Shown piece by piece: positions 1 through 13,400 of a stretch of 64,000 bases of DNA (within the stretch, counting starts at the first letter, position 1; each line of letters starts with the position of its first letter). The DNA comes from Eutreptiella sp. 'Long Island Sound 2002' (taxonomy: Eukaryota > Euglenozoa > Euglenophyceae > Eutreptiales > Eutreptiaceae). The DNA lies in contig OZ038382.1 of assembly GCA_964036045.1 (NCBI GenBank), positions 2,502,612 to 2,566,611 on the forward strand, read 5' to 3'. The notes below the pieces were generated by a model, which was given only the letters and a program-made list of their open reading frames with translations, had not been told where the DNA came from and made no database searches. Made by a program: the position numbers and the translations under genes.

Positions 1-3000
1 CCCCGCGGCGCGGTTCAGAAAATTTCAGTTGCGCGCAAAAAGGATAACCCCCCCCCCGTTTTTTCGAAGTGGCCAATTTTAGGCAAAACCTCATGACTGC
101 ACATTTGTAAAAAAAAAAAGCCCCCCCTCCGCTGTGTACCTGCTTTGGAAAGTTAGTAGCCTCACAAGATGGACTATACGACGTTCGACATCTACTAATT
201 GTGAACGGGCTAAGGATGAGATCTGAAGCTGCAGTAGCAAGGTTTAGGTAACCAATGACGCTGTATACAAGGCACGGGCCAGAGTACCAAAGAAATGGTG
301 ATTAGGAATTGATTATTTGACAGCGGGGCAAAGAGCGACGTTGCCCAATGTTGGCGGGGTATCAAGAAGGCGCGGTGAAATCCAAGATTAGCTACAAGGT
401 ACGAAATTTAGATGGAACACCTGGTTTATGACTAATTTTTGAGAGAAGATAATACAGCGAAAGCATTTTTTGCGTTACTTTCATTTTATCCATTGCATTG
501 AAGCATAAGTGCAATGCATTCTCTTGAGTAGCCAGCCTCCGTTTGTTGCCTTTCACACCCATGCCGAACAATGTGATGCACTGGCTAACCCCCTTTCACC
601 CCAGTGTTTACAACCTCCAGGCCTCACAAATGTGTTTGTAGAGCACACACAGCTGTGCTAGTAGCCGAACTGAACGAAACTTGTGATCACAAATTCTATA
701 CTTGTTTGGGGCTTAACATGGTCATGTCCAAAATTTCACGGCAAAGTAACCCTTCGCCACAAAGATGGTGTCTTGTGCATCATTTGCACACTGACAGGTT
801 CCGACACCATGGGTTGGTTTAGATTATGTGATGTAGTGTGTACCACAACAGCAATTTCTGCAAATGTTCAGCCAAACCCAATATGGCATCAGGTGGTATT
901 CTTTGCTCTTGTGCCTTGTTTTTCAGTGTTTGTTGAAAAATGTGGATGATTCATCTGGTAAGGTGCCCCTAGGAGCTGCATTTCTGCCCCCCTCCTCACC
1001 CCCGGCTTTGCGTTCCTTTGGTTGCAGCAAAATCTTGTTCTTTAGATGGCCATCTAAAAAATGAGATTGTGATTTTTGACGATTTCAAACATGCAAATGA
1101 CTTTTGTTTTAGATTTTTCTTTTGTTGGGACGTCATTTTTTCCAGTGGAGAACCTTTTTATTACATGCGAAATGTTCTTTGTTTGTTTTGTTGGTGATTT
1201 TTAGATGTTTTTTGCTCTTTTGGTTGGCTGATTTGACTTAGATTTTAGCACTTTTCTCAAATTTTAGTGTATCAACAAAAAATATGTCACGTTAGAAAAA
1301 TTACCTCTCACTTTGGGGGGCGGTCAGCAAAGCAGCAAAGGAGGGGGGGGTCTTTAGGACAAACAAGGAGGGTTTTACTACATTTTGGGGTTTGGGGGCG
1401 GGTTGTTTGGTACAAATGGGGGGGGGGGTTCTTTTGGTATTCACCAGAATTGGCTGCATTGTTTGGTATGGATACAGGGTGAGGCAAAGCAGCGACGGAG
1501 TCAAAAATGGTCATCGGTGGGGAATGGGTCCAAAAAGATGCCTTGTGTGTGTCTCGCACGCTATTGCTCTCCCGAGGCTTCTTATTTGTTGGGAGATCAG
1601 CAATATCTTAGTGAAATAAAATTTGCTCTCAGACACATAGTCAAAGCACCAATTCCCAGGCACCAATGTGGTACACACAATCTGCACTTCACTATCCTCC
1701 CCGGAATCTGAGCAACACAGAGAGACCCATCCGACGTGACAAGCTCCGAGTCAGAATCAGTACCCGTGCCTTGAGCTGTTGGAGAAGCCTCCGCATTGGG
1801 TTGCAGTTGCAGGCAGAATATTGGTGTGAGCAGGAGGAAATACCACAAGCATGCTCCAGCCCCCTTTTTCCTCTACCAACCCCCCCAAAAAAAATTGGCA
1901 AAGAAATCATAAATCGGCAGAACCAATCAGCGGATGAATTTTTCACCAAAGCAGCTCACCATTGACCTGAACCCCTATTACAGAGCCCCCAAAACACCTT
2001 CCTTTTGGTCATGTCCACTTAGAGTCATGTTGAACCAAAAAGTCTCTGAATTGTTGAAAAAAAGATTCACCACTTGGTGTCAAAATGGTTCTTGAGACAC
2101 ATCAGACTGGGCCAGTACCCCAGTGGTGTGCGTGAGTCTTACAATTTAAGGGTGCTCAGACCCCACTGTTTACCATTTCACTGCCTGCCGTAAACTGGTC
2201 AACCTGATGGAAAACTGTTTTATAATGCACAAAGCTTACCACAAGAAGACAAATGCACAATTCCTCAATGATTCCTCCCGTGCCTCGTCCATCTTTTCCC
2301 ACATGATTGATAATACGACACACCAATGACCCAAAGTAAATGATGCACATCTCAAAGAATTTTGCCTGTTTTTCTCATCAAGTGCCCCAGAAAACCTAAC
2401 AAGGTGGCAGAACAAATCGGCTAAATCCAGGAACCCAACAAATCGGCAGAGCAAACCGGCAAAATCAGCAAAAGAGGGGCGCCGATTTGGGTGGGTGGGT
2501 GGGTTGCTCTACAATCGGCACACAATTGCGTCACAGTACATTTCTGACAAACAAACCGCGATCAGAAAGAACCAGCAAAACGACAGTCAGACGGGGTCGC
2601 CGTGCTTGGACATGCTTGCGCAGGGGGGGGGGGGGGGGGCTAGGTCCTGCAGTCATGAAAAATCGTGAAAACCCTCCACGAAACCATGGAATCATGAGGT
2701 CGTCATGCTTGGGTGGGACCGTGCTAGCGCAAGGAGGGGGAGGGGGTGGGGGGGGCATGCAGTTGTTTTCTTGCTCTGCTCGGGGAGGTCCCAAACACAA
2801 TGCCCACACAGGGCGGAGTACGCTCTCTGAGTGCCTTTATGTCTGCCGAAACACAGCTGACTGACAACTGTGTTCAATTTCACTGAGCGCTGAAAAGAAA
2901 AACGGCTGTGAGGATTTCATGAGGGCCAGGACACCAGAAGAAAGAAAAGGTGAGATGGACGTAGGCAGAAAATTATGGAACACAACATAACCACTGCAAG

Positions 3001-3035
3001 TTGCTGTTGGCCACCGGGCCATGGCTGTCCGTCAC
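1..3035. other. No supported gene
   Basis: The sequence is of ordinary composition with homopolymer G, C and A tracts (for example 2624-2640 and 2735-2755). I found only short, composition-driven open frames and no recognisable domain or RNA. It may hold the 3' part or UTR of the EGF gene or intergenic DNA. Confidence 0.5.
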
Positions 3036-3144
3036 CTGCCAGCCACGGTCCAGAGCTCCAACAGACCCTTTGCCCTCTGAGGGAGCGGCTGCATGGTGCG
3101 CGGATGGTGCACCCACAGTGTGTGGGTGCACAAGGGTGCACAGA
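3036..3144 (-). CDS. Possible additional 3' exon of the EGF gene
   Basis: A good acceptor (TTTCTGGTGTCTGCCTGCAG) and a GTGACG donor bound 109 nt open in all three frames. One frame is Cys-rich (HPCAPTHCGCTIRAPC and VCWSSGPW). It lies downstream of the EGF exon on the same strand, so it could be the continuation that the interrupted last EGF unit seems to need. No phase check is possible because the upstream donor is not known. Confidence 0.25.
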
Positions 3145-4133
3145 CTGCAGGCAGACACCAGAAATTTGCTGGCAGATCAAATTGGCAAAATTGTGATTCG
3201 AAATCTCACAGTTGGAGGCAAAAATTGCACCACCATGCATCATGCACCGCCATGTGCGCAACATGCAGCCACTCCCTCCAGCACCACATCAGTCCTCTAC
3301 AAATCTTCTGAAGTGATCAAGAGGCCCTCCAAATGCTCCATTTGGCCGCAATGTCTCCAAAAAACAGGTGGCTTGCAAGGAATCACAGTTCCAATCAGAA
3401 CTGGACTATCCATTCACGTGTCCTTGCAATGAACGTGGCCTAGAATGTGGGGTTTTCAGTAGGTGAACCGGTGCAGATACATAACTACAGATGCATCTGC
3501 CTGCACATGCTTGTCTAATGAGTCCAATGTCAACTACACACGCATGTGTCCTTTTTGATTCTTGTAGGGGTTGTGTCTCGCCAGTGCTCTAGTGACAACT
3601 CAGAATCAAGCAGCACATATGACACAACACAGCGCGAGCAGTGTACTAACGAGGGATTTAGTGTGGAAATGGGATAAAACGACAAGGAGCTGGACCCAGT
3701 GGCTGGCATGTGCCTATTTGAGACCTTACCCGCGGAATCAGATCAGCCCTGAGCCCCTGACCTGCCCCTGCCTCTTGTATGAACAAGGTAGAGTAGAGGG
3801 GAGCAAAACTAGCTGTTTTGAGGCGAATTTTCACAGTGGAAAGCCGTTGATCGTTGGATATCACTCAGATTCCAAAATCATCTGGACACCTGCCTGTGAG
3901 GTTTGGCATAGATTTGCACAAAAAAAAAATGGCAATAGCATGCCACACACACAGAGAGAGGTTTGAATTTAGCTGAGGATGTGGATAATCCTATGGGCCT
4001 TTGTGTAGCCTCTTCCAGACCATTGCCTGTTGGGGCATTGGCTGTCCTATTGCAAATCTTCATTGTCATTCCCTTTGGTGACGGTACCCTGATATTTGTG
4101 TGCATGCTGGCTTCCACGGAGAAGGATGAGGGG
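3145..4133. other. No supported coding sequence; possible last intron or 3' flank of the EGF gene
   Basis: Short frames in several phases, none with Cys spacing or recognisable domains. Confidence 0.45.
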
Positions 4134-7100
4134 CTATGGGGGCTGGGGGCTTGTCCCCAAAGGCTCCACCCTGCATGGTGGCTGCGTGTGGCTCTGGGTT
4201 AGGGGGCTGGGGTTGTCCGTGTCCTTTCTCCTCTGCGGTGCCGGTTTTAACCTTCTGGGTGGCCCGCCACCGTTGTTGCCGGGCGCGCGGTGGCCCCGTG
4301 TGTGGCCTGCGGTGCCGGTGTGTGGCGTGCTGGTGCGGCGCCTTTCGGGGTGTGCGGTGGCCCCGATGGTTGGGTCGCACGCGCCGTGACCGCTGCACAC
4401 CGCTCCCGACGGAGCGCCCGACGGATCCTGGACACCGGGACAGAGCAGACTGCAGTCCGGCCCTGCGTACCCCGTGTCGCACGCGCACGCCCCGTCCCCA
4501 GTCGCGCCGTCCCGACAGGCCCCGTGCCCGCCACACACGCGCCCCTCAGCAACAAGACACGGCACGTCGCAAGCGACTCCTGCGTAGTTCGCGGCGCACA
4601 CGCACCGCATCGTGCGCTCCAGGCACTGCCCGTGGCCCGAGCATGCGCCGCGCTCGGTGGCCCGACCGCAGGTGACACCGCACGCGACCCCGAAATGGCC
4701 GGGGTCGCAGTGGCACGTGCCGTCCCCGTACGTCTTCGCGATGCAGAGGCCGGCCCCGGCACAGACCCCAGCGCTGGTGGCGGGGCACGCGCGACCACAA
4801 CCGGGACCATACGAACCCGCCGGGCACGCCAGCGCGTCGCACGGCGGCCCGGCGGACTCGCAGGCGTCGCCGCAAGCCCCGGGGCCACAGTCGCAGACGC
4901 CCGCGCGGCACGGGAACCCAGAACACGCGACTCCTGAGGCATTGACAGGGCAGCGCGTGAGGCAGCTCGGTCCGGACCAGCCCATAGCACACGCCGTGCA
5001 GTTGGCGCCGGCCCAGTGCCCCTCCACCGCCGACCGCACGCACATGCACTCCCCTGTCTTGGGGTGGCAGACCCCACGGCCGGCGCATCCGTACAGGACG
5101 CCGCCGGGGCACTCGCCCTCGCACGCGGCCCCGTAGTGCCCGGGGGCGCAGGCGCAGTGCGCGCGCGTCGCGTTGGCGGCGGCTTCGCAGGTGCCGCGGC
5201 CGGAGCAGACGCGCGTGTCCGGGCCGCGCGGGCAGGGGATGTCACAGCCGGGCCCCGCCCAGCCCTCGAGGCAGTCACCGCACGCGGGCCCGTGCCAATG
5301 CCCCCACCGCGCGGCCGCGCAGTTGCACGTGGCAGCCACGGGGTCACAGGCCACAACGCCGTTGCACACACCACCGCCCGCCAGGGGGCACTCCGCGTCG
5401 CACATGCGGCCGCCGAAGCCGCTGTCGCAGGCGCACAGGCCGCTGCCCGATACGCCGTCGGCGCACCGCCCGTGGCCGGAGCACACGCCCTCCGCGGACT
5501 CGGGGCATTCTCCAAGGCAGTCCGGGCCGTAGCGGCTGGTCTGGCACTCCGCGCACGCCGGTCCGGCCCAGGGGGCGTCGCACGTGCACGCCCCGGTCCC
5601 CTGCAGGCCATCGTGGCAGGTCCCGTGCGCGCCGCACACCTCCCGCCCCCGGCCTGCAACCGGGCACGAGGCGTTGCACGACGGCCCGTACCAGCCCTCG
5701 GCGCACACTGCGCAGACCGGCGGCGCCCACTGCGGGCCGCAGGTGCACGCGCCGTCGCCGGTGCGTCCGTCGCGGCAGGACCCGTGGCCGTAGCACACCG
5801 CACACGCGCCCCCCGGGCACATGCCTTGGCACGTGGGCCCGTAGTACCCCGGCAGACATGCACTGCATGCGCGCTCCGCGTCCCAGAATCCGGTCGTGGG
5901 GTCTGTATAGCAGTCGCAGGCGGCAACGGTGGCGGAGGCGCACACACCGTGCCCCCCGCACACCGCGCCCTCGGCCACGGGACACACAACGCGGCAGCTG
6001 GGGCCCGTGTATCCGGCCGCACACTCTTCACAGGCGACGCCGCCCCAGTGCCCCCCGGAGGTCGCGTCGCACGTGCACGCGCCGTTCCACTGACACGTCC
6101 CATGCCCCCCACAGGGCCGGCCATCCGCCGTTGTGCCGGGGCACGGGATGTCACAGGCCGCCCCACGCCAGGCCTCAGCGCACGCGCAGGCGCCGTTGGT
6201 GACGTTGCACGTGCCGTGGCCGGCACAGGGCTGCGCAGTCCCACCGGGGCACTGAATGTCGCAGCCGGCCCCAGCCCAGCCCGCAGCGCACACACAGCGG
6301 CGCGCCGAGGGTGTGCCGTGGAAGCAGCGGTCGGAGCAGCCAGCCCCATACCAGCCCCCGGCGCAGTCCGCGCACGCGGCCCCGGCCCAGCGGGCGTCGC
6401 ACGCGCACGCGCCGTCGGCCACGCAGGTGCCGTGGCCGCTGCAGTGGCCCGCTGGGCCCCAGCCGGGGCACCCCACGGCACAAGCGGGCCCGACGTACCC
6501 GCCCTCGCACACACCGACCCCGTCGCTGCCGCGGCACGTGCCCTGCGCCGGGCCTCCGCAGACGCGGCCTCCAGCAGCTCGGGGACACAGAGCCCCGCAG
6601 GCCGTGCCCGCGTAGCCCCACGCGCACACGCACTGCGCCGTCGCCGCGTCGCAGGAGCCGTGGCCACTGCACGGCCCCGCAACGCCCCCGCCGGGGCACT
6701 CCCGAGCGCAGTCCGCGCCGCCGTATGCCGCGTCGCACACGCACAAACCGGAGCCCAGCGCGCCGTCGACACACACGCCGTGGCCGCCGCAGGGGCGCAC
6801 GGCGCCCCCAGGGCACGTGCGATCACACGCCAGGCCCCATGTCCCCGGGGCACACATGACGCACGCCGCGCCGGCGCTGGCGCACGCCGGCCCGCACACG
6901 CCCGGTCGGCACACGCACGCTCCGGTTGCGGTGCAGGTGCCAGCGCCGCTGCACACCCGCGACGCATTGCCCCCGCGGGGGCACGGGATCGCGCACGCCG
7001 GGCCGGCCCAGCCCTCCGCACATGCAACGCACCCGGGCCCGGCCCAGCGCGCGGCGCAGTGGCATGCGCCGGTGGCGTTGTCACAGACCCCGTGGGCACC

Positions 7101-10100
7101 GCAGACTTGGCCGTCCGTGACCCCGGGGCACTCCATAGCGCACGCGGGCCCGGCGTAGCCGACCGCGCATGCGCACGCGCCATCCCCGGTCACTCCGTCA
7201 CGGCACGTGCCATGGCCTCCGCAGGGGTTCGCAGCCCCTCCCACGCACTGTGCGGCGCACTGCGGCCCCCAGTGGCCTGGCTCACAGACCCCGCACACGG
7301 GGCCGGCCCAGTGCCACCCACACTCGCACTCCGCCGCAGCAGACCGCACGCGGCAGCGGCCATGACCACTGCAGGGCCGCCGCCCGGCCGTGGGGCACAC
7401 CGCCCCACAGGCCGGGCCCGCGAAGCCGGCGGCGCACGTGCACGCGCCGGTGCCGGCGGGCCCGCCCCCGCAGAGGCCGCGCGCGCGCCCGCCGCACGGC
7501 GCCGCGGCACCGCCGGGGCATTCCCGGTCGCAGTCGCGGCCCCAGTGCCCAAAGACGCAGCCCGTGCAGTCCGCGCCCGCCCAGAAGCCGCCGCAGACGC
7601 ACGCCCCGTCGCCGTCCACGCCGCCCGCGCACACGCCGTGGCCCGCACACGGCCGCTGCGCGCCGCCGGGGCACTCCAAGCGGCAGCTCGGGGACCAGTA
7701 CCCCGGGAGGCAGTCCGCGCAGCCGCTCGCGGCGTCCCAGTACCCGTCCGAGGCGCTGTTGCGGCACGTGCAGGTGCCGTTCCCCGCGCGGCCGTCGTGG
7801 CAGACGCCGCGGGCCGCGCACGGGGCGCACACCTTCCCGGGGCACCGCCCCAGGCACAGCGGCCCCCCCCGCCCGGGCGCGCACGTGGCGCACAGCGCCC
7901 CGCCCCAGTTCGGGTCGCAGGCGCAGCCCCCGGTGGCGGTGCAGTGCCCGTGGCCGCCGCAGACGGCCCCCGCCGGGTCTTCGGGGCAGCGGAACGCGCA
8001 GTCGGGCCCGAAGTACGGGGCGGAGCAGCGATCGCAGGCGTGGCTGGTCCAGTGCCCGTGGCAGCGGCACTCCGCCGTTGCCTCGACGCAGTCCCCGTGG
8101 CCGCTGCAGGCGACGTCGCTGCCGGACGCGGTCGGGCATGGGACCGCGCAGCTGAGCCCCCGGTACCCGAAAAGGCAAGTGCAGTTGGCGGTGGCCGCGT
8201 CGCAGACGCCGTGGCCGCTGCACTGGTTGGCAGCGCCCCCGGGGCATTCGGCCGTGCAATCCACCCCGGCCCAGCCCGTCAGGCAGTGGCAGTGCTGCCC
8301 AATGGTCTGCCCCAGTGCACACACAGCGTCGCACCGGGCCCCGAAATACCCGGCGGCACACGCGACGCACTCGGGGCCGCTCCAAAACCCGCGCGCGGAG
8401 CCCGCGTCGCACGCGCACTGCCCGCGGCCGTCGCAGGCCCCGTGCCCGGCGCAAATCCGGCCCGCGGCGTCCCGTGGGCACAGGGTCCCGCAGTCCGGGC
8501 CGCCGTACGCGGCGTCGCAGACGCATTGGGCGGTGGCGTTGCAGTGCCCGTGGCCACTGCAGGGCAGGACCCCGGCGCCCGGACATGGGACGCTGCACGG
8601 GGGGCCCGTTGGGGGCGTGCGCCACGCGGCATCGCAGAGGCACTGCACGGTGCCCGGGACGCACTGCCCGTGGCCACCGCACGGGGGGTCTGTTCCGCCG
8701 CAGGGCACGTCGCAAGCAGCGCCGGTCCAGCCGCGGGCGCACGTGCAGGGGCCGCAGGTCCGTGGGGAAGGAGAGGGTCGAGCAGAGGCGTCGGGCAGTC
8801 GAAGCGCTGGGCTGTCCGTACAGTGAACGTGCGCGTCACAGGCCGGCGGACACTGCACTGTGCAGTTTGCCTCAAGGCAAGCGGTGGTGCACGTCGTGTC
8901 GAGGCAAGGCCGCGTGGCATTGTCGGGGCATTCTGCGACGCAACGCTCGCAGGCGTCGCACGCCACGCCGGCCCAGAGGGGGTCGCATTGGCACGAGGCG
9001 CCCCCCGGCATCGCCACGCAGGACCCGTGCCCGCCGCACGCGCGCCCGCCGGCGTCCACGGGGCAGGCGGCAGCGCACGCGGGGCCGGCGTACCCCGCGG
9101 CACACAGGCACACTGCACTGCCGCCGTCCCACACGCATTCGCCGTGCCCTGCGCAGACCACCCGCAGGGGGTCTGTGGGACAGGCGGCGGCGCAGCGGGG
9201 GCCACTCCACCCACTGGCACAGCGCAAACAGATCTCGCCGGCCCAATAGCCCCCGATGGCGTCGGCAGTGCACGCGCACGCGCCCACATCGGCCACCGCG
9301 CCGCGCACGCACTGCCCGTGGCCGGCGCAGACCCGCCCAGCGGCGTCCGTCGGGCACGCGCGGTCGCACGCGCGGCCCCCAAAGGGGGACGCACACCGGC
9401 AGGCGCCCGTGCCGTTGACGCCGGAGTCGCACGCGCCGCGCCCGCTGCATGTGACGTTCGCACCCCCGAGCGCGACGACGGGGGCGGCAGGGCACGCCTG
9501 GCGGCAGTCGGGGCCGGCGTACCCCGCACGGCACTGGGCACACGCAGCCCCGGCCCAGTACCCACGGGCCCCGTCCGCGTGGCAGACGCAGACGCCGCTG
9601 CCACGGACGCCGTCGCTGCACACGCCGTGGCTACTGCAGGGCGCGCCGTGGCCGGAGCCCGGGCACGCCGCGGTTCACGCCGCCCCGTAGAAGCCCACGG
9701 GGCACTCGTCGCAGGCGCCGCCGCTGGCCGTGTTCCCGGCCCTGACGGCGCAGGAGTCCGAGAACGACAGCAGGAGCGCCCCCCCCGCCTCGGCCGGGGC
9801 CGGGGGGGCCAGTACCGCAACAGCGTGCGCGCCACCGGCGCCGCGCAGGCCCTGGCACTCAAGGTACGTCCCATTGTGGACCGTCACGTTGGGGCAGGGG
9901 TATGGACCGACGGCAACCCCCCTGACGGTGCTGGCTACCCACTCCCCCTCGATGCCGAATCCCGCACCGTCCCCTGGGCAGTCCGCCAGCGCCCACGGCC
10001 CGCGCTGCGCGCACGGCCCGGCCGCGGCCACGAGCGCGCGTGGGGCCGGGGCGCCGGCGTACAGAATGGCGCGCGGCAGCTGCGCGCGCGGCGCGCCGGG

Positions 10101-10403
10101 GTGGCGGTGCGCGGTCACCCACACGTGGGCCCACAGCCCCGTGGGCGGCACAGGCAGCGGTGGGGCTGCGGGCCGCAGGCAGAGGAGTTGGGAGTCCTCA
10201 GCCCAAGGGGCGTGCATCACCGCCGCGCAGCCCCACTGCACAGCGCGGCCGTCGGGGGCGTTGGCCTCGAATGTGATTTCGGCGTCGCCGGTGCCGAAGT
10301 TGCCCCCGGAGACCGTCAGGACAGGGGGTGTGGGCGGGCAGAAGAGGGACACAGGGCCCACCGGGTCGCCGCAGCCGCGCACGCTGTGGATGCGGGGGAG
10401 GGG
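4134..10403 (-). CDS. Exon 13: IPT/TIG-like segment and about 35-40 EGF-like repeats
   Basis: The acceptor is TTCACCGCCTTCACCCTCCAG at 10404. The first 230 residues contain [20 protein letters not shown] and LLCLRPA, resembling an IPT/TIG fold. From about 9.7 kb the exon encodes an almost unbroken array of roughly 45-residue EGF units of the form CPGG..PCSGHGTC..GACACDAGWAGPAC, some with an extra laminin-EGF-like loop. Base composition is extremely GC-rich. An in-frame TGA at 9675-9677 replaces the conserved Cys in GFYGAA-x-TAACPG. The last EGF unit stops after [12 protein letters not shown] near 4.38 kb. The frame then runs on through Cys-poor basic sequence to a TAG at 4134-4136, so either the true donor was missed or the end is frameshifted. 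Confidence 0.9.
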
Positions 10404-13400
10404 CTGGAGGGTGAAGGCGGTGAAATGGGTCGTGTGGCAGTGAAGGGCTGTGGGCGGCTGCAGTGTGTCGGGGGCGGTCATGAAGAGGCCATCGGAGCTC
10501 CAATTTCCGTTGTCCTGAGGAGCGGCGTGCGTTCGGGGGCGCGGGGGCGGGGGCGACCGAAAAGAGGGAGGGACGCTGCGGCATGAGCCAGGGCGCATGG
10601 GGGAACGGGGGGTGAGGGAACATAGGCATGGGGCATGGGGGCGTGATAGTCTGGAGACCCCAAGGTCATCATCTTTATACGTCTCAAAAGCGGACCTCTG
10701 TGGTGCGCTCTGGTATTGGGGTGCACTATTCGCATACTTCCCGCGAGTCCCAGGAGTCAAAAGGGAGGCGCTGTAAGCGAGGAAAAAGCGTACGAAATTG
10801 CGTGCACAACGTGTGATATTGGGGGATACACAGGCAATGCGTACGTAACATCAAATTTTACGGCGCTCACGCCGCAAAAAAACGCCCCAACAACACAATG
10901 TGACCCAAAACGCATCGCCTCTCCATTCACTAAATCCATCCAAACCAAGGGTAAAGAAGGAACGCATATACCAATTCAGGGTGAAAGGGAGGGGGTGGAG
11001 ACTGATGTGTGCCTAGTGCAGCGCGCTGTAACACTCCACCTCCAACAGAGTCATTTTTTGCTGAAGGGAGAAACAAGTACCAAAACCCCCAAACCCTTAA
11101 AAAGATAAGCAAGTTTCACCGCTAATCACCCAGTGTTTGTTGCTTCAGACTTAAAAATAGAGCGAAAAAATGTCAATCTATTGAATTGAGAAAGCAACCA
11201 TTCCGGGACAAAAAAAAGGACTTCACCACTTTTTGACAGCCAATGACCCTCGCAGGCTACGGCGGAAGCGGTGTAAAATTTACAGACCAAGCGCCAGAAG
11301 TTGGACCATGGTCACACACAGGCCGCAACATAAAACGCAAAAATGAGGTTCAACATTTTACGGTGCATAAGCAGTAAAACCAACAAGGGCAGACGAGCGT
11401 GTATACCTGTCACGCATCATCTAAACATGCATCATGTAAGATATGGGGATGAACTCAAGAGCAATTGACACAAGCCCAACGGGGACCAGCTGTTAGACTG
11501 TCTTGGGGGTGGTTTGAAACAGGCGGAAACAGCCAGCAATTCTTCCAAGTGGGGAGCCTCCCAGTCTCACTGCAGTGCACCACGTTCTTGAATCTCTTGT
11601 TTCTGGCAGTTATCATGACAATGGGGTTTTTGTGGCACTGCCCGTCACCAGCACCAAATGAGAAACTGTGATCACCACCTCTATGGGTAACTTGTGAAAT
11701 CATTGCAATTTCATAGGTGGGCCCGAGGTGTGCGGCAGCCTTTGTACGACCATGAAAATCCATAAAGACCAAAAAAAAATTGCAAAAAGTGCAATAGTTA
11801 CAGCAAAATGTCTGATTGCATGGGGGTGCAATCAAATTCCGAGCTGCCAGCCCCCCGCGGGTTCAGCTGGACTGCACACACGATTGCAGCACACGTGGGC
11901 TAGGGTGCACCCAAAAACATGCTGGTCACATTTGTCATTGGTGCTGATGGCGGGCAGTGCCACAAAAACTACATTGTCACATTAATCGCCGGAAACAGGT
12001 GATTCAGGAATGCGGTGCACTGCAGTGAGACTGGGGGGCTCCCCGCTTGGAAGAATTGTGGGCCTTCCCTCTTCGCTTCAAGTGCACCTGATTGGCGTGA
12101 CAACATCTCTAACACCACCCACATACGAACACCCACGCACACAGACGCACACATGCGCACAAGCGCACACACACACACACGCAGACAGGGGATGTGGCCA
12201 ATCATCGGCACCGCATCCCCATGGTGCCCGACGGCCCACATCCACATACACGGATGGGAAATAGGGATCTATGAAGCGGTGAAATTCCGGTGAAGGGGCA
12301 AAAAATCCTGACATCAAGAAGCAGCCCGGGCGACAGAGCAGACAATTTCTCGTACCAAAAGATTGACGCGCAACAAACACGCCCAGAGATGCACCGGTAA
12401 TGCACGCACGCACACGCACAGATGCGCACGGGCACCTGGTACTGACTGGGACCATGTGGGTCCTTTGGTGCATGTAAGCGTGGGAGTGTGGGTGTGTGTG
12501 ACGCCCAAGACTTCCGCACTCCACGTGCGTTCGCACATCATACACCCGGTCGACAGCTGCGTCGGCACTGCAGCGGGTGTGTCTTGAGACTGGGGAGGCT
12601 TGGCAGAGGACATCACACTCACCGCAGACCATTTTTTTTCGGGGGGGGGGCGGGGGGGCAGGCTGACCCGTCCTGGTTCGATCCCCCTTTCTGGTCCCAG
12701 GGACCTGCGGCCTGACAACGTGAGCTCAGCACCGGAACACCCAAACGAGGCAGACAGTGGAACAGCTGCAACAAAACGGAAGGCGACGGGCGCTCCCGCA
12801 AAACTTGTTGCGACGTGGTCGATTGAACGCCCTTTGGTAAAAAGTGCCCATCGCCTGGAAACACGTGACTTGACGTGATCGCCCGCGACGCACAGCAACA
12901 CGGGGCGACAGGCCTTCGGGTGGATTTGCGTTCCAGCCAGCGAACCGTTGGGGCTTTGGTGCGGCCACAGGCCGGACCCCTCAACACCCCCCACTTCCAT
13001 CATCTCGACGCGCATGCCTCGGAGGGTCGTGGAGGGCTGTGGCGAGTGGCACAATACCTCGTATACGCACCGATACCACTCCTGCACCGGCAGCCGTAGC
13101 GCGCTGCTGTTGACATGCCACGCGATGGTCGCGGGGTCCTGCAGGCCTGACACCTCCACGGGCGCCCCGCTGCCGCTGTCCCGCACATTCACCGTCACGA
13201 TATCCGCGAAACGGCTCCCGCCCGCCGCCAGCGACCCCACCTCCAAGTCCACCTCCACTGGCCCAAGGGTCTCCCACAGACTGCGAGGGAAGTGGACGGT
13301 GGCGGACCCCACGACGACGGCGCTGGGCGGCTGCGCGGCGGACACCCGTTGCGTGCGCAGCCGCAGCCGCGGGGTGGCCACCCGCAGCGCGGGCGACTCG

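Noticed and set aside
4247-7183. A 978-codon minus-strand frame overlapping the EGF frame
   Set aside because: Same composition effect. The alternative frame lacks Cys periodicity.
4134-10403. TGA reassigned to Cys as in Euplotes
   Set aside because: Only one TGA is found against several hundred normal Cys codons, and none in the other exons.
5016-10586. A 1,856-codon open frame on the plus strand
   Set aside because: It is the antisense shadow of the GC-rich EGF exon. It is Ala/Arg/Pro/Gly-rich with no domain; stop codons are simply rare at this composition.
12675-12685. tRNA B-box-like GGTTCGATCCC
   Set aside because: No matching A box or cloverleaf arms around it. At most a SINE relic.
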